Origin: Pelotomaculum isophthalicicum JI | Lineage (GTDB): Bacteria; Bacillota; Desulfotomaculia; Desulfotomaculales; Pelotomaculaceae | Direction of reading: 5' to 3' | Length of the DNA: 38,819 nucleotides | Assembly (NCBI RefSeq): GCF_029478095.1 | Contig: NZ_JAKOAV010000032.1 | Location: 1-38,819 of the forward strand | Part shown: piece by piece, positions 8,883-19,032 of the stretch | Layout: each line of letters starts with the position of its first letter | Position numbering within the stretch: the stretch's first letter is position 1 | The notes under the pieces: generated by a model | Seen by the model: the letters and a program-made list of their open reading frames with translations, nothing else | Database searches by the model: none | Told to the model about the DNA's origin: nothing | Translations under genes and position numbers: made by a program

Positions 8883-9779
8883 TCAAATCCTCCAGTGCAA
8901 ACATTTTAATAAACTTTCCCTCATTACCTCTACCGGAGCAGTCTTGCCGGTCCATTGTTCAAAAGACAGGACTCCCTGGTACAAAAGCATCCCTATGCCA
9001 TTTAGAGCAGTTGCGCCAACCTGGCTGGCGCGTTTCATAAACATAGTTTCCGGGGGATTGTATATCAGATCGCAGACTACCTGCCCAGGGCCAAACGATG
9101 ATAAAGGCAGCGGGATGGTTGAGCCTTCATCCGGATGCATCCCCACCGGCGTAGTTTGCACCACCAGATCGGCAAGCGGCAGTTCTTCGGATAGATCAGG
9201 GTTTTCCCCGCTCACAGGCCATGGGACCACTTCAGCCACCGGCAACCCTGTATTCTTCACAAGTAGGCTGGCCAGCGCTTCCGCCCGTGTCCTGGAGCGA
9301 TTGGATAAAAATAGTTTCCTTATGCCGGCCAGGACCAGTTGGACTGACACGGCCCGCGCCGCGCCGCCCGCACCCATGATCAGCGCCGTCTTACCAGCAG
9401 GGCTGAACCCGGCCTGTTCCTGCAAGGCGCGTAAGAATCCTCTTCCGTCAGTATTATCACCAAGCAAACACCCTGAATTATTGACAATCGTATTGACTGC
9501 GCCAATCAAGCGGGCTTCTTCAGTAATCTCATCCAATAAGGGCAACACGGCTTGTTTATGAGGAATAGTAACATTAACACCAGCCAGCCCCAACGATCTA
9601 ACCGCTTCCACCGCTGCTGGAAGACGGCTGGGTTCAACTAAAAAAGGCACATATACAAAATCAAGATCAAGCGCGTCAAAAGCAGCGTTATGCATTGCCG
9701 GGGAGAAAGAATGTTCCACGGGACAGCCGTAAATCCCGCAAACTTTTGTCCGGCCGTTAATCCCGGTTAACATAGACAA
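8883..9779 (-). CDS. aroE: Shikimate dehydrogenase
   Basis: A 298-aa NADP-dependent dehydrogenase that reduces 3-dehydroshikimate to shikimate. The shikimate site has SFSP (Ser24 and Ser26), the catalytic Lys75 in NVTIPHK and Asp111 in DNTDGRGF. The cofactor fold shows GAGGAARAV (136-144) and SNRSRTRA, the latter being the phosphate-recognising loop of NADP-dependent members. Its start overlaps the end of the YqeG-like gene by 23 bp and its end abuts aroC, so translation is tightly coupled. Confidence 0.95.
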   Translation of the reverse strand: MSMLTGINGRTKVCGIYGCPVEHSFSPAMHNAAFDALDLDFVYVPFLVEPSRLPAAVEAVRSLGLAGVNVTIPHKQAVLPLLDEITEEARLIGAVNTIVNNSGCLLGDNTDGRGFLRALQEQAGFSPAGKTALIMGAGGAARAVSVQLVLAGIRKLFLSNRSRTRAEALASLLVKNTGLPVAEVVPWPVSGENPDLSEELPLADLVVQTTPVGMHPDEGSTIPLPLSSFGPGQVVCDLIYNPPETMFMKRASQVGATALNGIGMLLYQGVLSFEQWTGKTAPVEVMRESLLKCLHWRI

Positions 9780-10281
9780 CCTCTTTATACTTGCTCAGTC
9801 TGGCCAGTACAAGCTTTTCCAGGGGGCGGCAAATCAGCCTCGAGCCCCAGAAATCCTTGCCCTGCATGGGAACGACCAGGATAGTATGCAGACCTGCCAA
9901 ATTCCCGCCCAAAATATCAGTAAATATCTGGTCGCCGACCAGCGCTGTTTCTTCCGCGGAAGTCCCCAACATTTTCATAGCTCGCCGAAAGGACTTAGCT
10001 AACGGCTTAACCGCGCGGTGGATTGAAGGAACCTCCAGCAAACCGGCGATAGCCGCAACACGTTTACGCCTGTTATTGGAAATTATGCCTACTTTTAAAC
10101 CATGCTGGCGGAGTTTATAAATATAACTGGTAACTTCCGGTGGAAACTGGTAAGAGTCCCTCCGGATAATGGTATTGTCCAAATCAAAAAGTACACCCTT
10201 TATTCCCAGCTCTTTCAACCACTCAACCTGAATATCGGTAATCGATGAAACATAAATTTTTGGAAATAATAAATTTAACAA
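9757..10281 (-). CDS. yqeG: YqeG-family HAD phosphatase
   Basis: A 174-aa HAD superfamily (subclass IIIA) phosphatase. Motif I is LFDLDNTI (Asp33 and Asp35), motif II ISNN, motif III has Lys in AVKPLAKSF, and motif IV is VGDQIFTDILGGN. The physiological substrate of YqeG is not settled. It lies at the head of the aro cluster and overlaps aroE by 23 bp; in many Firmicutes yqeG also lies beside aroE (aroD), so this linkage is conserved. Confidence 0.92.
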   Translation of the reverse strand: MLNLLFPKIYVSSITDIQVEWLKELGIKGVLFDLDNTIIRRDSYQFPPEVTSYIYKLRQHGLKVGIISNNRRKRVAAIAGLLEVPSIHRAVKPLAKSFRRAMKMLGTSAEETALVGDQIFTDILGGNLAGLHTILVVPMQGKDFWGSRLICRPLEKLVLARLSKYKEVVYVNRD

Positions 10282-10333
10282 ACTCCGGCGCTACCTTTCT
10301 TAAAGAATATATGGTTAATAAAGCTAACTATTC

Positions 10334-10936
10334 TTAATTCGTTATCTTTTTGTCAGCCATCTCTCTTGCCTTATGCAAATCCACCGGTGTATTGATATTG
10401 AAAAATAAAGTTTCAATGTCAATATGCGAACAATAGTTTTCCATATTAACATAATTTACCCTTACCCGAGGAAAGAAACCATCAATTTTGTATTTGTTCG
10501 CAGCTAAAGATTCTTCAATAACCGGCAAACAACTCCGGCTGTAAGCGGCAAACAGAGGCTGCAGGTAAATTCCGTGACTCGGCACGGCAACATCGTATCC
10601 TTCCACCTGCCGCATCATAAAGCACGCCAGCTTCGCGGTGACGAAAGGCATATCGCAGGCAACAACCAGGATCTTATCATGTTGTGCTTCGTGAAGCGCG
10701 GCGTGGACACCACACAGGGGACCTTTGCCTTCAATCAGGTCGTTAATGACTCTTAAACCGAGATTCCGTCCTGTCTCCGGGTCTCCTCCGGAAATCAAAA
10801 CCTCTGCGAACACTTTTTTAAACTCTCCGGCTATATGTTCGAGCATCCCCTGAGGTCCTACTTTCAGAAACGCCTTATCAGTACCCATCCGAACGCTTTT
10901 CCCGCCGGCCAGGATTACCCCTGTGGCCTGAATCAT
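10334..10936 (-). CDS. mobA: Molybdenum cofactor guanylyltransferase
   Basis: A 200-aa nucleotidyltransferase that joins GMP to molybdopterin to form the guanine dinucleotide cofactor. The signature LAGGKSVRMG (9-18) with Lys21 binds GTP, and VACDMPF (Asp95) is the metal site. The rest follows the MobA pattern, including a C-terminal FFNINTPVDLHKAR that resembles the usual NiNtpeDl motif. It is upstream of yqeG with a 52-bp gap and diverges from sigK. Confidence 0.93.
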   Translation of the reverse strand: MIQATGVILAGGKSVRMGTDKAFLKVGPQGMLEHIAGEFKKVFAEVLISGGDPETGRNLGLRVINDLIEGKGPLCGVHAALHEAQHDKILVVACDMPFVTAKLACFMMRQVEGYDVAVPSHGIYLQPLFAAYSRSCLPVIEESLAANKYKIDGFFPRVRVNYVNMENYCSHIDIETLFFNINTPVDLHKAREMADKKITN

Positions 10937-11216
10937 CTTTTCCCTGCTCCTTCCATGATGCTAATAAGGCAGTACATATTATATTTTACCTGAGACGGAT
11001 TGCTGAGACAACTAATTCCAGCGGATGAACCAGGTTACTACCATATATAATTTCCGGGCGGCATAAAAATATCATCCAAATTAATGCTTCTCCAACTGGA
11101 CAAAAAACCCTTTATTTAAACAATTTTTATTAGGACTTGCACCAGTGCAGGCACCGCATTCATATTATTATCTTATATGCATGAATCATTAAACAAATTA
11201 GGGGGGATAGATGTAG
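10937..11216 (+). promoter_or_regulatory. Divergent mobA/sigK spacer with a possible SigE-type promoter
   Basis: 280 bp between divergent genes. A TCATATT (11160-11166), 13 bp and CATGAATC (11180-11187) resemble the -35 and -10 of the mother-cell sigma factor SigE, which drives sigK in Bacillus. The -10 match is only partial. A second ATATA and CATAAAAAT pair lies near 11042-11069. The GGGGGG at about 11201-11206 is the sigK ribosome binding site. Confidence 0.3.
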
Positions 11217-11594
11217 ATGCTATCTGGTCTCTGGGCTTTGACTGTGGTATCTCTGGTCAACGGCCTCCTGCTGCTCGTCTCGTATATAGCTAATAATTCT
11301 TTTCCACAACCGTTATCTGAGGAAGAAGAGCTAAAGTACCTCCGCCTATTAAGCTGCGGTAACGAAGAAGCGCGCAATATCCTCGCCGAGCGGAATTTAA
11401 GACTAGTTGCACATGTTGTAAAAAAATTCGACAGCACAGGAGAAGATTCGGAAGACTTGATATCTATTGGTACAATCGGCTTAATTAAGGCGATTAACAC
11501 CTTCAACCCCGGTAAAGGGACCCGGCTGGCAACCTACGCGGCAAGATGTATCGAGAATGAAATGTTAATAACAAAGCCTAGCGGACGATATTAG
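11217..11594 (+). CDS. sigK: Sporulation sigma factor SigK, 5' half of a split gene
   Basis: 125 codons whose first 115 are a clear SigK: a hydrophobic pro-sequence (1-25), [17 protein letters not shown], the region 2 block [20 protein letters not shown], then [19 protein letters not shown] and [15 protein letters not shown]. Full-length SigK is about twice this size; regions 3 and 4 are missing. After Glu115 the frame reads ten unrelated residues to a TAG. The break lies at AATGA (11556-11560), which I remember as the crossover sequence of the B. subtilis skin element. SigK directs late mother-cell transcription, so the gene should need excision of the intervening DNA to work. The 3' half is not in the window. 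Confidence 0.88.
   Translation: MLSGLWALTVVSLVNGLLLLVSYIANNSFPQPLSEEEELKYLRLLSCGNEEARNILAERNLRLVAHVVKKFDSTGEDSEDLISIGTIGLIKAINTFNPGKGTRLATYAARCIENEMLITKPSGRY
11553..11561 (+). other. Probable recombination junction of a skin-type element in sigK
   Basis: GAGAATGAA is the last sigK-like sequence; AATGA is at 11556-11560. The remains of a recombinase gene end 17 bp further on, facing sigK. A related GAGACTGAAA sits at 19011-19020 in the same position relative to the intact recombinase. Confidence 0.6.
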
Positions 11595-11803
11595 AAATAA
11601 TGGAACTATCTAACTGTTCCCGAGATTTGGCAACTATAATTCAAGTTAACCAAGTAATCCAAATTACCGGCCCACTGCTCCGATCGGCAACGCCATGCGG
11701 TTAGCGCCGGTAACAATGGCCGGCTGCTCAATCCATATTTGTCATGGCCTGCGCTTCTGGTACAATTACAATCTTTTAAGCCCTTTCGGTACCGCGCAGT
11801 CAC
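11578..11803 (-). pseudogene. Decayed 3' end of a large serine recombinase
   Basis: On the minus strand 11578-11637 reads [19 protein letters not shown] and a stop, aligning closely to the last residues of the intact recombinase at 19033 (IVAKLPEQIDSSVFSDIVR). Further upstream another stretch (near 11775-11790) reads KGLKD, like NGLKD of the intact protein, but in a different frame and about 100 bp too far away, so the copy is broken by a frameshift and an insertion. This is the recombinase end expected at a skin junction. The intact copy is 7.4 kb away. Confidence 0.7.
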
Positions 11804-11861
11804 GCCCTATTTTCCAACAGCTAATGTGGCAACTTGAGCCGGATAGCACCTTCACCAAACT

Positions 11862-13745
11862 CTAAGCAAAAACAGAATGAAATTCTTCCATATCATATCC
11901 CAGCTGACTTATGACCATTTTGTAATAAACTCCATGGTTTTTCATGAGTTCCTCGTGGGTTCCGCTCTCCAATATCTCGCCGCTACCAATGACCATTATT
12001 TTATCAGCATCACGAATTGTTGAAAGGCGATGTGCAATTAAAAAGCTGGTGCGATGCTCTATAAGCGTTAAAAAGGCATTTTGGATTTCCTTTTCGGTTT
12101 TTGTATCAACGCTACTTGTGGCCTCGTCTAAAATTAAAATCGGGGCATTGCATAGAATGGCCCGGGCAATCGCAAGCAATTGCCGCTGTCCCTCACTGAG
12201 ATTATCCATGCTGCCTGTTACAATAGTATCATAGCCCTTCGGCAGACGGGATATAAATTCATCTGCATGAGCCACTCTAGCCGCCTCTCTAACTTCCACA
12301 TCAGATGCGTGCGGCCTTGAATATCTGATATTTTCATATATAGTACCTGTAAAAAGGCAGGTATCCTGTAAAACAACAGAGAAACAGCTTCTCAGGCTTT
12401 TTCTGGTAATGTCTGTGATATCGGTATTGTCAATTAGGATGCTGCCCTGTTCCAATTCATAATAGCGGCTCAGAAGATTAACAATCGTTGTTTTCCCTGA
12501 TCCGGTCTCGCCAACCAATGCTACCATCTCCCCTGGTTGAACTTTAAAATTGATATTTTTCAATACAGGCTTGCCAGCATCGTAGGAAAACGAAACATTA
12601 CAGAACTCAACTTTTCCTTTCGGGTTATTCAACTCTTTTGCCCCAGCCGTATCCGGAACTTCCTCATCTTCATCCATTATTTCAAAAACCCTTTCCGCAC
12701 CAGCCAGAGCCGACTGAATGTTATTGAACATTCCGGCTATATTATTCAAAGGCTGCCCAAATTGCTTTGAATATGTGAGGAAGCTCACTACTACACCGAT
12801 GGTTATCATTCCCTTGGCTGATAGTATTCCTCCGGCACATGCTATAAAAGTGAAGCTTAAATTATTGATTACATTCATAAACGGCATCAAAAAACCCGCC
12901 CAAATTTGAGCTTTTGTGGAATAACTGCATAGCTCACAGTTTGTTTTTTTAAAATCCTCCAGGACATTTTGCTGCCGGTTGAACGCTTTTACCATTTTAA
13001 GCCCGACAATATTCTCTTCTATTACTCCGTTCAAAGCGCCCAACTTTTGCTGCTGGCCCCCAAAATACCTTCGACTGTGTCTGGCGATGACTTTTGTTAA
13101 TATAAGAAACAACGGAACAGATACCAATACAACAAGCGTTAAAATCGGACTTAAAACCAGCATCATGACAAACGCGCCTGTTATGGAAAAAACGCTGGCA
13201 ATAAGCTGTGTTGTCGTCTGGGAAATGGTATTACTGATATTATCAATATCATTTGTTATCCTGCTCATTGTATCCCCATGAGACCTTGTGTCGTAGAAGT
13301 TGAGCGGAACCCTCTGAAGCTTCGAAAAAAATTCAGCTCTCATATGCTTTACCAGTTCCTGTGTTACCTTAGCCATCAGCACACCGTTCAACGTATCAAT
13401 AATCCAGCTTGCCAGGTAGCATAAAACAAGAGCAATTAGTATTGTTCTTAAAAGAGAAAAATCAACCAAATTTGTATTTATGTTAAAGGTATTTATTACT
13501 CTACCCACTAATAAAGGCGTAATAATAGAAATCGCAGTAGATATTATAGTCAGAAGCGCCGCCAACAAAATGGATTTGCGCCTAATCTTGAAAATCTTAA
13601 CTAACCTGATCAGAGTTCCTTTTGTATCCCTGGGCTTTGCTGTTGGGTTAAAGCGCTGATGCCCGACGCTCCTCATCCTTCTCAGATCGGGCATGTTTTC
13701 ATAATTTTTATTTATTACGATATTCTTTTCATTCATATATATCAC
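11862..13745 (-). CDS. ABC exporter half-transporter, catalytic-site subunit
   Basis: A 627-aa protein with an N-terminal six-helix membrane domain (about 75-370) after a 65-residue basic cytoplasmic extension, and a C-terminal ATPase domain. It has Walker A GETGSGKTT, signature LSEGQ, Walker B LILDEATSSVD with the catalytic Glu, and H-loop His in LIAHRLS. It overlaps the upstream partner gene by 17 bp. With that partner, which lacks the catalytic residues, it should form a heterodimeric exporter of the BmrCD/LmrCD/TM287-288 kind, usually moving drugs or lipids outward. The substrate cannot be read from the sequence. Confidence 0.92.
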   Translation of the reverse strand: MIYMNEKNIVINKNYENMPDLRRMRSVGHQRFNPTAKPRDTKGTLIRLVKIFKIRRKSILLAALLTIISTAISIITPLLVGRVINTFNINTNLVDFSLLRTILIALVLCYLASWIIDTLNGVLMAKVTQELVKHMRAEFFSKLQRVPLNFYDTRSHGDTMSRITNDIDNISNTISQTTTQLIASVFSITGAFVMMLVLSPILTLVVLVSVPLFLILTKVIARHSRRYFGGQQQKLGALNGVIEENIVGLKMVKAFNRQQNVLEDFKKTNCELCSYSTKAQIWAGFLMPFMNVINNLSFTFIACAGGILSAKGMITIGVVVSFLTYSKQFGQPLNNIAGMFNNIQSALAGAERVFEIMDEDEEVPDTAGAKELNNPKGKVEFCNVSFSYDAGKPVLKNINFKVQPGEMVALVGETGSGKTTIVNLLSRYYELEQGSILIDNTDITDITRKSLRSCFSVVLQDTCLFTGTIYENIRYSRPHASDVEVREAARVAHADEFISRLPKGYDTIVTGSMDNLSEGQRQLLAIARAILCNAPILILDEATSSVDTKTEKEIQNAFLTLIEHRTSFLIAHRLSTIRDADKIMVIGSGEILESGTHEELMKNHGVYYKMVISQLGYDMEEFHSVFA

Positions 13746-15465
13746 CGTTCAAGTTTCCACCAATTTGGGACTCGAAAATTCCTCTATAGGTATCACATGA
13801 ATCAAGCAGTTCATTATGGCTGCCAAATCCGACCTTAACCCCGTTGTCAAGCACAAGGATTTTATCGGCAGACATTGCGGTTCCTATCCTTTGCGTTATC
13901 ATTATTATTGTTTTTTCAGTATCAGCAGTTTTCAAGCCTAGCCTGACTTTCGCTTCCGTGACTGCGTCAAGAGCGCTTGTGCAGTCATCCAAAATTAAAA
14001 CTGGCGACTTTTTTACCAACGCCCTTGCGATGGAAATGCGCTGCTTTTGGCCACCGGAAAGGTTTACTCCACCTCGTCCCAAAATACTTTCATATCGATT
14101 GGGCATCCTTTGAATAAATTCATCGGCCTGCGCAGCTAGGGCCGCTTTTATTATTTCTTCTTTTGAGGCATTCGGATTACCCCATGCTATATTTTCAAAT
14201 ACCGTCCCTGTAAACAACATGCTCTTTTGCGGAGCCAACGCTATATTATCCCTCAGCGTATTGCAATCGAGCATTTTAATATCATTGTTATTAAAGCAGA
14301 TCGCACCTTTTTCGACATCGTAAAAGCGCAAGCACAGCCAAGTAAGTGTTGTTTTTCCCGAACCAGTGGGGCCGATAATTGCCAGCGTCTCCCCCCTGTC
14401 AACCTTAAAAGTAAGATTGTTAATAGCCGGCATACCGCTTCCATTGGGATACGCAAAAGTCACGTCGTTAAATGAGAGCCCTTCGAAGTCGTATTTTATC
14501 GTTTGTTTAACGCCTTTAAAGTCCTCTTCACTGTTTAAAACTTCATTGATTCTTTCTGTAGATGCTTTTGTCCTTACAAAAATATTAAATATATTGGTGA
14601 TCATAATAAGAGACGCCATTATTTGAGTCATATAATTTATGAAAGCCGCCACCTTGCCAACTTCGATTTCACTGTTGCTGAACAGTACACTGCCGGTATA
14701 AAGGATCGAAGCAATTCCCAAACTGACGGTAAGTGACATAACGGGCGAAAAATATGCAATAACAAGCTGAGACGACGCACTTTTATCCGATAAATCCGCA
14801 TTGGCACCATCGAACTTTTCTTCCTCTTCTTCATACCTTCCAAAAGCCTTAACCAGTCTTATACCCAGCAGATATTCCTGAACAACCGTGTTGACTTTGT
14901 CAATGGCATACTGTACCTTTGCAAAACGGATATAGCTCATTTTCATACTGATTATAATGAAAGCTGAAACTATTACCACGACAAAAAACATGATAAAGCT
15001 CAGCTTCGGGCTCAGGATCACGGCAAGAATGATACTGCCTAAGCAGGTGACAGGTGCTTTAAAGAAAATCCTCATCAACCCGTTGATGAACTGTATTACC
15101 TGAGATGTGTCGTTTGTTAAACGGGTTATCAGCGAGCCGCTTTCGATTTTATCTGTGCTGACTTCAGAAAAATGAATTATTTTTGAAAATACGTCGCACC
15201 TTAAATCCACACCGAAATTTTGAGACACCTTACTTGATAGAATATTTCGGGCAGCCGCGAAGCACGCTCCAAACGCAGTTATCATAAGCATCAGCAGACC
15301 CAGCCTGATCACGATATCCACACGGCTGCTTTTCACGCCCTCGTCAATAATGCGCGCCATAATTGTCGGCTGCAGCAGATCGCACATTGCTTCAAAAAAT
15401 ACACAGCTGACAGCTATAATAAACGGAAATTTATATTTGTTAAAATAATAATTGTAAATATCCAT
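13729..15465 (-). CDS. ABC exporter half-transporter, degenerate-site subunit
   Basis: A 578-aa half-transporter: six membrane helices (about 10-305), then an ATPase domain with Walker A GPTGSGKTT (365-373), signature LSGGQ and Walker B LILDDCTSALD. Asp replaces the catalytic Glu, and the H-loop His is Gln (ITQRIG). These two changes are the hallmark of the non-hydrolysing site in heterodimeric exporters, so the protein needs the next gene product. It is the first gene of the pair. About 40 bp upstream lies the end of a short helical frame that may be the remnant of a regulator. Confidence 0.92.
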   Translation of the reverse strand: MDIYNYYFNKYKFPFIIAVSCVFFEAMCDLLQPTIMARIIDEGVKSSRVDIVIRLGLLMLMITAFGACFAAARNILSSKVSQNFGVDLRCDVFSKIIHFSEVSTDKIESGSLITRLTNDTSQVIQFINGLMRIFFKAPVTCLGSIILAVILSPKLSFIMFFVVVIVSAFIIISMKMSYIRFAKVQYAIDKVNTVVQEYLLGIRLVKAFGRYEEEEEKFDGANADLSDKSASSQLVIAYFSPVMSLTVSLGIASILYTGSVLFSNSEIEVGKVAAFINYMTQIMASLIMITNIFNIFVRTKASTERINEVLNSEEDFKGVKQTIKYDFEGLSFNDVTFAYPNGSGMPAINNLTFKVDRGETLAIIGPTGSGKTTLTWLCLRFYDVEKGAICFNNNDIKMLDCNTLRDNIALAPQKSMLFTGTVFENIAWGNPNASKEEIIKAALAAQADEFIQRMPNRYESILGRGGVNLSGGQKQRISIARALVKKSPVLILDDCTSALDAVTEAKVRLGLKTADTEKTIIMITQRIGTAMSADKILVLDNGVKVGFGSHNELLDSCDTYRGIFESQIGGNLNGDIYE

Positions 15466-15779
15466 AATTACTTCTGCTGCTTCTCCGCATAGATGTGTTT
15501 AACAGCTTCAGTTAAAAGCTCCGGCGAAACCAAGGACACCTATTAAGCCGATCCAGTTAACACGGCGGCGGCGTACCCACAGAACAATGGTCCAAGTGGC
15601 CGGAAAAGCTCCAACAATAGCTAGAGCGATGGTAAGGATTGGTTCTCCTGGTGAACCAGGCTCTCCAGAATGCGCTGCATACCTGCTTCATGGATCGTGC
15701 CGCCCGAGGACGGAACACCCTGACTTATATTTTTCCATTGTTGTTTTCTTAACACTTAGTTAAAGTATACGGCTGTTAA
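15466..15779 (-). pseudogene. Spacer with gene fragments upstream of the ABC operon
   Basis: No complete gene is visible. Two overlapping minus-strand frames have coding character. One (15508-15687) has no start codon and encodes two hydrophobic segments around WVRRRRVNWIGLIG. The other ends at about 15472 with SPELLTEAVKHIYAEKQQK, which could be the tail of a regulator. Both look like remnants. Confidence 0.3.
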
Positions 15780-17540
15780 TTAGTCCTCCTGACCGTGGAT
15801 ATATTTTTCTCCTCGCATAAAGGATGCCACCGCCGCCACCACAGACATAACTGCGGAAAAATAAAAGGTCAGGCGCATGCTGGCAATAAATGCCGGGGCA
15901 ATCAGAGAAGGAAAGAAATCTTTGCCGAGCACCAAGTTTTGGGTTGCTACCGGCAGATTCACCAATACCTGTTGAGGAATCAACTGCTCCATCGGATTGT
16001 AGCCCAAAAATGCGGCAAAAAGTGCCCCGGTAGGGGGTAAATTGGCGATTTGCCGGGCTTCTGCCACCGGAATGCCAGAACTGAGCAGCCCCTGGTACAT
16101 TATCGGGGGTAACTTGGCGGCCAACCCCATAATCACAATGGTAAAAAACAGGCTCATGCTTAAAAGTGCCCCGGTATTCTGAATCGTAGCCCGCATTCCC
16201 GAAGCCACTCCCCGGTATTCCGGGGGCACGGAGTTCATAATGGCTGTTGTGTTGGGAGCCGCAAACATACCCATGCCCAGACCCAATAGCAGCAGTATCA
16301 ACAAAAAGGTCAAATAGGGAAAGTTAGCCGGCAAAGTGGCCAAAAGTAAAAAGCCAGCCAGGGTAAGCAACATACCCCCGGTGGCAAAACCACGGGAGCC
16401 AAAACGGTCGGACAACCAGCCGCTCAAGGGTCCCATGAGGAAAAACCCAGCCATCATGGGAGTCATATATATCCCCGCCCAGAGAGGGGTATCCTCAAAA
16501 TTGTAACCATGCAGGGGCAGCCAGATGCCTTGCAACCAAATGACTAGCATGAACATCAGGCCGCCACGGGCCACAGAATATAGAAAGCCGCTTAAATTGC
16601 CCGCGGTAAATATGCGGATGCGAAAAAGGCTCAGGCGAAACATTGGCTCCGACACCTTTAGCTCCACCCAGAGAAAGACGGCTAATAGCACCAGCCCCGC
16701 CGCGATGCCGGCAATCACCAACGGGTTGCCCCAGCCCGTTTGGGACGTACCGTATGGCATAATGCCGTAGTTTAAGGCAATTAATAAAACGGTCAGCCCC
16801 ACGGCAAAGGTTGCGTTACCCCAAAGGTCTATTCTTTGCCTTTCATTTACGGCCCCGGTTTCCCTTAACTTAAGGTACGCCCACGCGGTACCCAAAATTC
16901 CCACAGGCACGCTGATTAAGAATACCAGCCGCCAGTGGAACACAGCCAGCACTCCTCCTCCCAAAAGGCCCAGCAGGGAGCCCCCCACGAAGGCTATTTG
17001 GTTTAAGCCCATGGCCATGCCCCTTTCCCACGGAGGAAAGGCATCGGTCAATATAGCGGTGCTATTGGAGAATAAAAACCCTGCCCCCACCCCCTGCAAC
17101 AGGCGAAAACCAATTAACTCCAAGGCCCCGGCGCTGCCCTGGCCTGGAGTTAAAAATAACAGGATGGAGCTCAGGGTAAATATGGCAAAGCCAAGATTAT
17201 AAAGCCGTACCCTTCCGAATATATCCGAAAGGCGACCAAAGGAGACCAGTAAAGTGGCCGTCACCACGGTATAGCCCATCAATACCCACAAGAGGTAAGA
17301 AATCTGGTCCGGGGCCAGGGGATTAATGTTTATGCCCCGAAAAATGGCTGGCAGGGAAATCATTATAATATTGGCATTAATGGAAGCCATTAGCATGCCC
17401 AGGGTGGTATTGGAGAGGGTTACCCACTTGTATTTATCGCTTTGCTGGGCCGCCCGGGTAACCGGCCTTTTTTCACCATTTACCCGGTTTTTGGCCGGTG
17501 AACTTTGAGAAAAGCTTGGATTAGTTTTTTTATCCGGCAA
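15780..17540 (-). CDS. MFS drug efflux transporter, DHA2 (EmrB/QacA-type, 14 helices)
   Basis: A 586-aa membrane protein with about 14 hydrophobic segments after a 40-residue polar N-terminus. It has motif A ([16 protein letters not shown], about 103-118) between helices 2 and 3, [25 protein letters not shown] of the 14-helix subfamily in helices 5-6, and a second motif A-like [11 protein letters not shown] in the C-terminal half. Members export drugs or dyes by proton exchange. It is 69 bp downstream of a MarR-type regulator on the same strand, a common arrangement where the regulator represses both genes until a ligand binds. The substrate is unknown. Confidence 0.93.
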   Translation of the reverse strand: MPDKKTNPSFSQSSPAKNRVNGEKRPVTRAAQQSDKYKWVTLSNTTLGMLMASINANIIMISLPAIFRGININPLAPDQISYLLWVLMGYTVVTATLLVSFGRLSDIFGRVRLYNLGFAIFTLSSILLFLTPGQGSAGALELIGFRLLQGVGAGFLFSNSTAILTDAFPPWERGMAMGLNQIAFVGGSLLGLLGGGVLAVFHWRLVFLISVPVGILGTAWAYLKLRETGAVNERQRIDLWGNATFAVGLTVLLIALNYGIMPYGTSQTGWGNPLVIAGIAAGLVLLAVFLWVELKVSEPMFRLSLFRIRIFTAGNLSGFLYSVARGGLMFMLVIWLQGIWLPLHGYNFEDTPLWAGIYMTPMMAGFFLMGPLSGWLSDRFGSRGFATGGMLLTLAGFLLLATLPANFPYLTFLLILLLLGLGMGMFAAPNTTAIMNSVPPEYRGVASGMRATIQNTGALLSMSLFFTIVIMGLAAKLPPIMYQGLLSSGIPVAEARQIANLPPTGALFAAFLGYNPMEQLIPQQVLVNLPVATQNLVLGKDFFPSLIAPAFIASMRLTFYFSAVMSVVAAVASFMRGEKYIHGQED

Positions 17541-17609
17541 AATGTTTACGCTCGTTTTGGCACCTTCTTTAGCTAGAAAATGATTGACGTAAATAGGTCA
17601 ATAAAAAGG

Positions 17610-18125
17610 TTATGGGTCGGGTTTACTGCAAAAGCCCTCGTCAGACGCCACCACCTGTTCTTTTAAGCCACTAATAATCCTCTCCAAAAAATCATTAATT
17701 TGCGTTAAATCCTCCGGTTCGGATAGTGCCTTTTCAAGACGCTCACAGCGAAACTTCAACACCTCTTTATAAACAGCCCGGCCTTTTTCTGTTAAATGCA
17801 AATACACCATCCGCCGGTCAGCCTGCTGGCGCACCCGCTGCACTAGTCCCTCTTTTTCCAAACTGTCCGCCAGCTCAGTGAGGCTGGCTGCAGAGATCAA
17901 CAGCCGGTTTTGCAGTTCCGTCATGTTGACATCCTGTCTGACATGCAAATAACGCATTATCCGGTAGCGGGAAAGGCTTAAACCCTTTCTCCCCAGGTAT
18001 AGCTGGGTAAGATATTTCAGTATCCTGTTGGCCCTGTCCAGATTCTCTTCAAACTGTTGTAAGTATTCAACTTTTGTTTGCATGATATCCCGCATATCCC
18101 GTATATTTTTTTCATCCATAGGCAA
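17610..18125 (-). CDS. MarR-family transcriptional regulator
   Basis: A 171-aa winged-helix protein. The DNA-binding part is about 60-130: SRYRIMRYLHVRQDVNMTELQNRLLISAASLTELADSLEKEGLVQRV, then the wing QQADRRMVYLHLTEKGRAVY with the Asp-Arg-Arg typical of MarR. Flanking helices form the dimer interface. The frame can begin at TTG 18125 or at the ATG two codons later (18119), which lies closer to the usual distance from GGGGAG. It precedes the efflux gene and probably represses it. No perfect palindrome was found in the first 60 bp upstream. Confidence 0.9.
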   Translation of the reverse strand: MPMDEKNIRDMRDIMQTKVEYLQQFEENLDRANRILKYLTQLYLGRKGLSLSRYRIMRYLHVRQDVNMTELQNRLLISAASLTELADSLEKEGLVQRVRQQADRRMVYLHLTEKGRAVYKEVLKFRCERLEKALSEPEDLTQINDFLERIISGLKEQVVASDEGFCSKPDP

Positions 18126-19032
18126 AACTCCCCACGGCCTTTTATTGTTTCAGTAAGTAATTTGTTAGCAATTTGTTTATCGTTATCTGAATGAGGCAAA
18201 TATCGCCTATATCGCCTATCATTCTTATGCTTTACACCGACAACATCGTGGCTGCTGCAAATCTGCTTGCCGGTGCTGCTAATTCGGTTTCGCATTATTA
18301 ATAAACTTGGTAACATGGAGGTCTCGATTAAAAAAATTTTCCATGGAGCAGTTAAGTGAGTAAGTTAAAAGAAGGCTTGGAGCCTAATTCTCCCCTAAAA
18401 CATAGGATACCTTAATGTTTGGATTGCTTATTATTAGCTTTCCTTAATATAAAGAAACTAAATTAATTATAGCACTAACAAAAATCTCAATCAATAATCG
18501 GGTAAGTCTCATGGCTTGTGACTTAACCCATACCCAGGTATTTAAGGCCCTGCAAGATATGCATAAACGCGGTGCATAGGTAGGTAGTTAAGGTTCACAT
18601 CATCTTTAGCCCTATGTTTTTCAATATTTTTAAACGTCTTTGGGTTATTACCGCCACGACCGCTTTGGTTGTTGTTCGGCCGATGGTCCATGTGCCTGTC
18701 CCGCTGCAGGTGGCTACCACGTTGAATGTGGCTTACGGGCCGTTTACACAGGCATTGTTAATTTCATCTACTGTTGGAATACTTACGTCCTAGCCATAGC
18801 TGTGAAGCTAGTATAACTACAGGTAGAAAGGCCACCACTTGGTGGTCCAAACCCCGCGGTTTCTATTTAAATTTTAAATATTTTATAGATACCTAATCTT
18901 ATCTAGGTGGTTTTCTATCTTAACAACGCTTTTCTACTGATCGCCCGAAAGCCGGATCTGTCAAATGATTCCTGAATATCGTAATTTACTAAATAACCCT
19001 GTTTGTTATTGAGACTGAAACAATGGTAAGTC
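18126..19032. other. Long spacer, no convincing gene; duplicated recombination flank at its right end
   Basis: 907 bp. A 59-codon plus-strand frame (18614-18793) encodes a partly hydrophobic peptide but lacks a ribosome binding site, and a short frame starts at 18511; I do not accept either as a gene. A small hairpin CCACC/GGTGG lies near 18833. The right end holds GAGACTGAAA (19011-19020) followed by a stretch closely similar to 11571-11640, the shared recombinase end. Confidence 0.5.

Noticed and set aside
11606-11803. 65-codon minus-strand open frame
   Set aside because: It lies over the decayed recombinase end but in a different frame; the matching residues at 11578-11637 are read in another phase.
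18614-18793. 59-codon plus-strand frame with a hydrophobic stretch
   Set aside because: No ribosome binding site, and the overlapping minus-strand frame is equally open; not enough to call a gene.
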